The notes under the pieces are model-generated. The model was not told where the DNA came from, did no database searches, and saw only the letters and a program-made list of their open reading frames with translations. DNA of 6,358 nucleotides from Gemmatimonadota bacterium (GTDB lineage Bacteria > Gemmatimonadota > Gemmatimonadetes > Longimicrobiales > Gaopeijiaceae). The stretch is taken from NCBI GenBank assembly GCA_012959595.1, contig DUCW01000022.1:1-6358 (forward strand). The letters run 5' to 3'. Shown piece after piece: positions 5,616 to 6,358 of this stretch; position 1 is the first letter of the stretch; every line of letters begins with the position of its first letter. The position numbers and the translations under genes were made by a program.

Positions 5616-6358
5616 TCACCCTTCAACCTTGTCCGATTCTTCATCGGGCTGACCAGATTCTTTAGGCTCTGAAGGAGCGACCTCATCAAGGACTGTTAGC
5701 TCCTCTATCAATTCCATCAGCTTTTCAGATTCTGCCTCTGACATCCCTTCAATCTTAACAAAATCTTCTTTGGAAAAATCGATAATTTGTAAGAATGTCG
5801 TGTACCCTGAACCCTGGAGAGTTGCCAGTGTTTCTTCCGGAAGCTTTAGCTCCTCCAAAGCAAAGTCTGAACTTTCATACTCGTCTTCACCTGTTTCTCT
5901 TTCGAATAGTCCTAGTTCTGCTCCTAGTTCTATCCACTCTCTAGAACCGTAAAGGTCGACTTGCCATCCGATAAGCTGAGACGCAAGTCTCACATTCTGA
6001 CCGTTACGCCCAATGGCAAGAGACAACTGATCCTCATTCACGATGGCTGTAATGACCCTGCGTGCAGGGTCACTCATAACCTTAGAAACACGAGCTGGAG
6101 CTAAAGAACGCCTGGCAAAAACCTCTGGTTCGGCATGCCATGGAACGATGTCTATACGCTCACCGCCTAATTCTTGGACTACCGCTTGTACACGAGACCC
6201 CCTTAGTCCTACGCAGGAGCCCACTGGATCTATAGACTCATCATGACTGTATACCGCCAATTTGGTTCTTCCGCCAACTTCGCGGGCTATCTCTTTGATT
6301 TCAATAATTCCCTGCTGAATCTCGGGTACTTCAAGTTTGAACAATGCACCTACGAAAA
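5616..6358 (-). CDS. nusA: Transcription termination/antitermination factor NusA (C-terminal part; 5' end off the window)
   Basis: NusA binds RNA polymerase and nascent RNA, and modulates pausing, termination and antitermination. The visible 246 residues lack the N-terminal polymerase-binding domain and most of S1. The reading frame is open to the right edge, where it reads FVGALFKLEVPE, so the TTG at 6344 is an internal leucine codon and not a start. Counting from that Phe, the conserved IKEIAREVGGRTKLAVYS spans 20-37. KH1 has the GLRG loop (50-53) followed by ELGGERIDIV, and KH2 has NEDQLSLAIGRNGQNVRLA with its GRNG loop (116-119). Then come WQVDLYGS, an acidic linker and one helix-hairpin-helix-like repeat (about 165-215) resembling the C-terminal acidic repeat domains of some NusA proteins. 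It ends in an acidic tail. Its TGA stop lies 4 nt before the ylxQ start, inside that gene's ribosome-binding region. Confidence 0.96.
   Translation of the reverse strand, partial: FVGALFKLEVPEIQQGIIEIKEIAREVGGRTKLAVYSHDESIDPVGSCVGLRGSRVQAVVQELGGERIDIVPWHAEPEVFARRSLAPARVSKVMSDPARRVITAIVNEDQLSLAIGRNGQNVRLASQLIGWQVDLYGSREWIELGAELGLFERETGEDEYESSDFALEELKLPEETLATLQGSGYTTFLQIIDFSKEDFVKIEGMSEAESEKLMELIEELTVLDEVAPSEPKESGQPDEESDKVEG
5619..5623 (-). promoter_or_regulatory. Ribosome-binding site of ylxQ, abutting the nusA stop codon
   Basis: The minus strand reads GAAGGGTGAGATC before the ATG at 5611. AAGGG is 7 nt from the start, and the following TGA is the nusA stop codon. This supports the 5611 start over the longer in-frame alternatives and implies that ribosomes finishing nusA can re-initiate directly on ylxQ. 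Confidence 0.55.

Noticed and set aside
5612..5689. Longer ylxQ starting at 5689, 5686 or 5644
   Set aside because: The added residues do not resemble the family and overlap the nusA 3' end, while the ATG at 5611 has a well-spaced ribosome-binding site and family homology starts there.
6342..6344. TTG as a possible nusA start
   Set aside because: The frame is open to the window edge and the upstream codons (FVGA) continue the NusA S1-to-KH1 sequence, so this is an internal Leu.
1..6358. A novel accessory or defence system hidden in the window
   Set aside because: All long frames on the minus strand are housekeeping genes in a conserved order, gaps are 246 nt or less, and no repeats, transposase, integrase or toxin-like small gene was seen.

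Overview
The window holds one run of core information-processing genes, all on the minus strand. In transcription order, from the right edge to the left, these are nusA (5' end off the window), an L7Ae/YlxQ-type RNA-binding protein gene, infB, rbfA, truB, ribF, and the first nine codons of a gene that is most probably rpsO (ribosomal protein S15). This is the widely conserved nusA-infB cluster. I see no mobile element, CRISPR array, tRNA, rRNA, phage gene, defence system or biosynthetic cluster. I found no evidence of an undescribed biological system here.

The organism is a bacterium of moderate, slightly AT-leaning base composition (estimated by eye). Several protein features point to the Bacteroidota/Gemmatimonadota side of bacteria (FCB group). 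IF-2 has a long charged linker holding a VQ-x-NI segment followed by a Lys/Arg-rich stretch, then an INQRLD motif in the second IF2_N-like domain. RibF carries a GYDHRFG motif rather than the GxDFRFG form of many other bacteria. From memory of family sequences, IF-2 looks closest to Gemmatimonadota. This is inference without a search.

Layout from the right: nusA (5616-6358, partial) is followed after 4 nt by ylxQ (5252-5611), and after 1 nt by infB (2641-5250, 869 aa). A 121-nt spacer (2520-2640) precedes rbfA (2133-2519, GTG start). truB (1235-2179, GTG or TTG start) overlaps the end of rbfA, and ribF (276-1238) overlaps the truB stop by an ATGA. A 246-nt non-coding stretch (30-275) then leads to the rpsO start, which has a strong GGAGG ribosome-binding site and a possible promoter of its own. 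No stretch over 300 nt lacks a gene.

The genes form a transcription/translation module. NusA modulates elongation and termination by RNA polymerase. The L7Ae-like protein probably binds structured RNA. IF-2 places initiator tRNA on the 30S subunit, RbfA matures the 30S subunit, and TruB makes pseudouridine 55 in tRNA. RibF makes FMN and FAD, and S15 is an early 16S rRNA-binding protein. The tight junctions suggest one transcript with translational coupling. The two longer gaps, before rbfA and before rpsO, are the only places with room for extra regulation.
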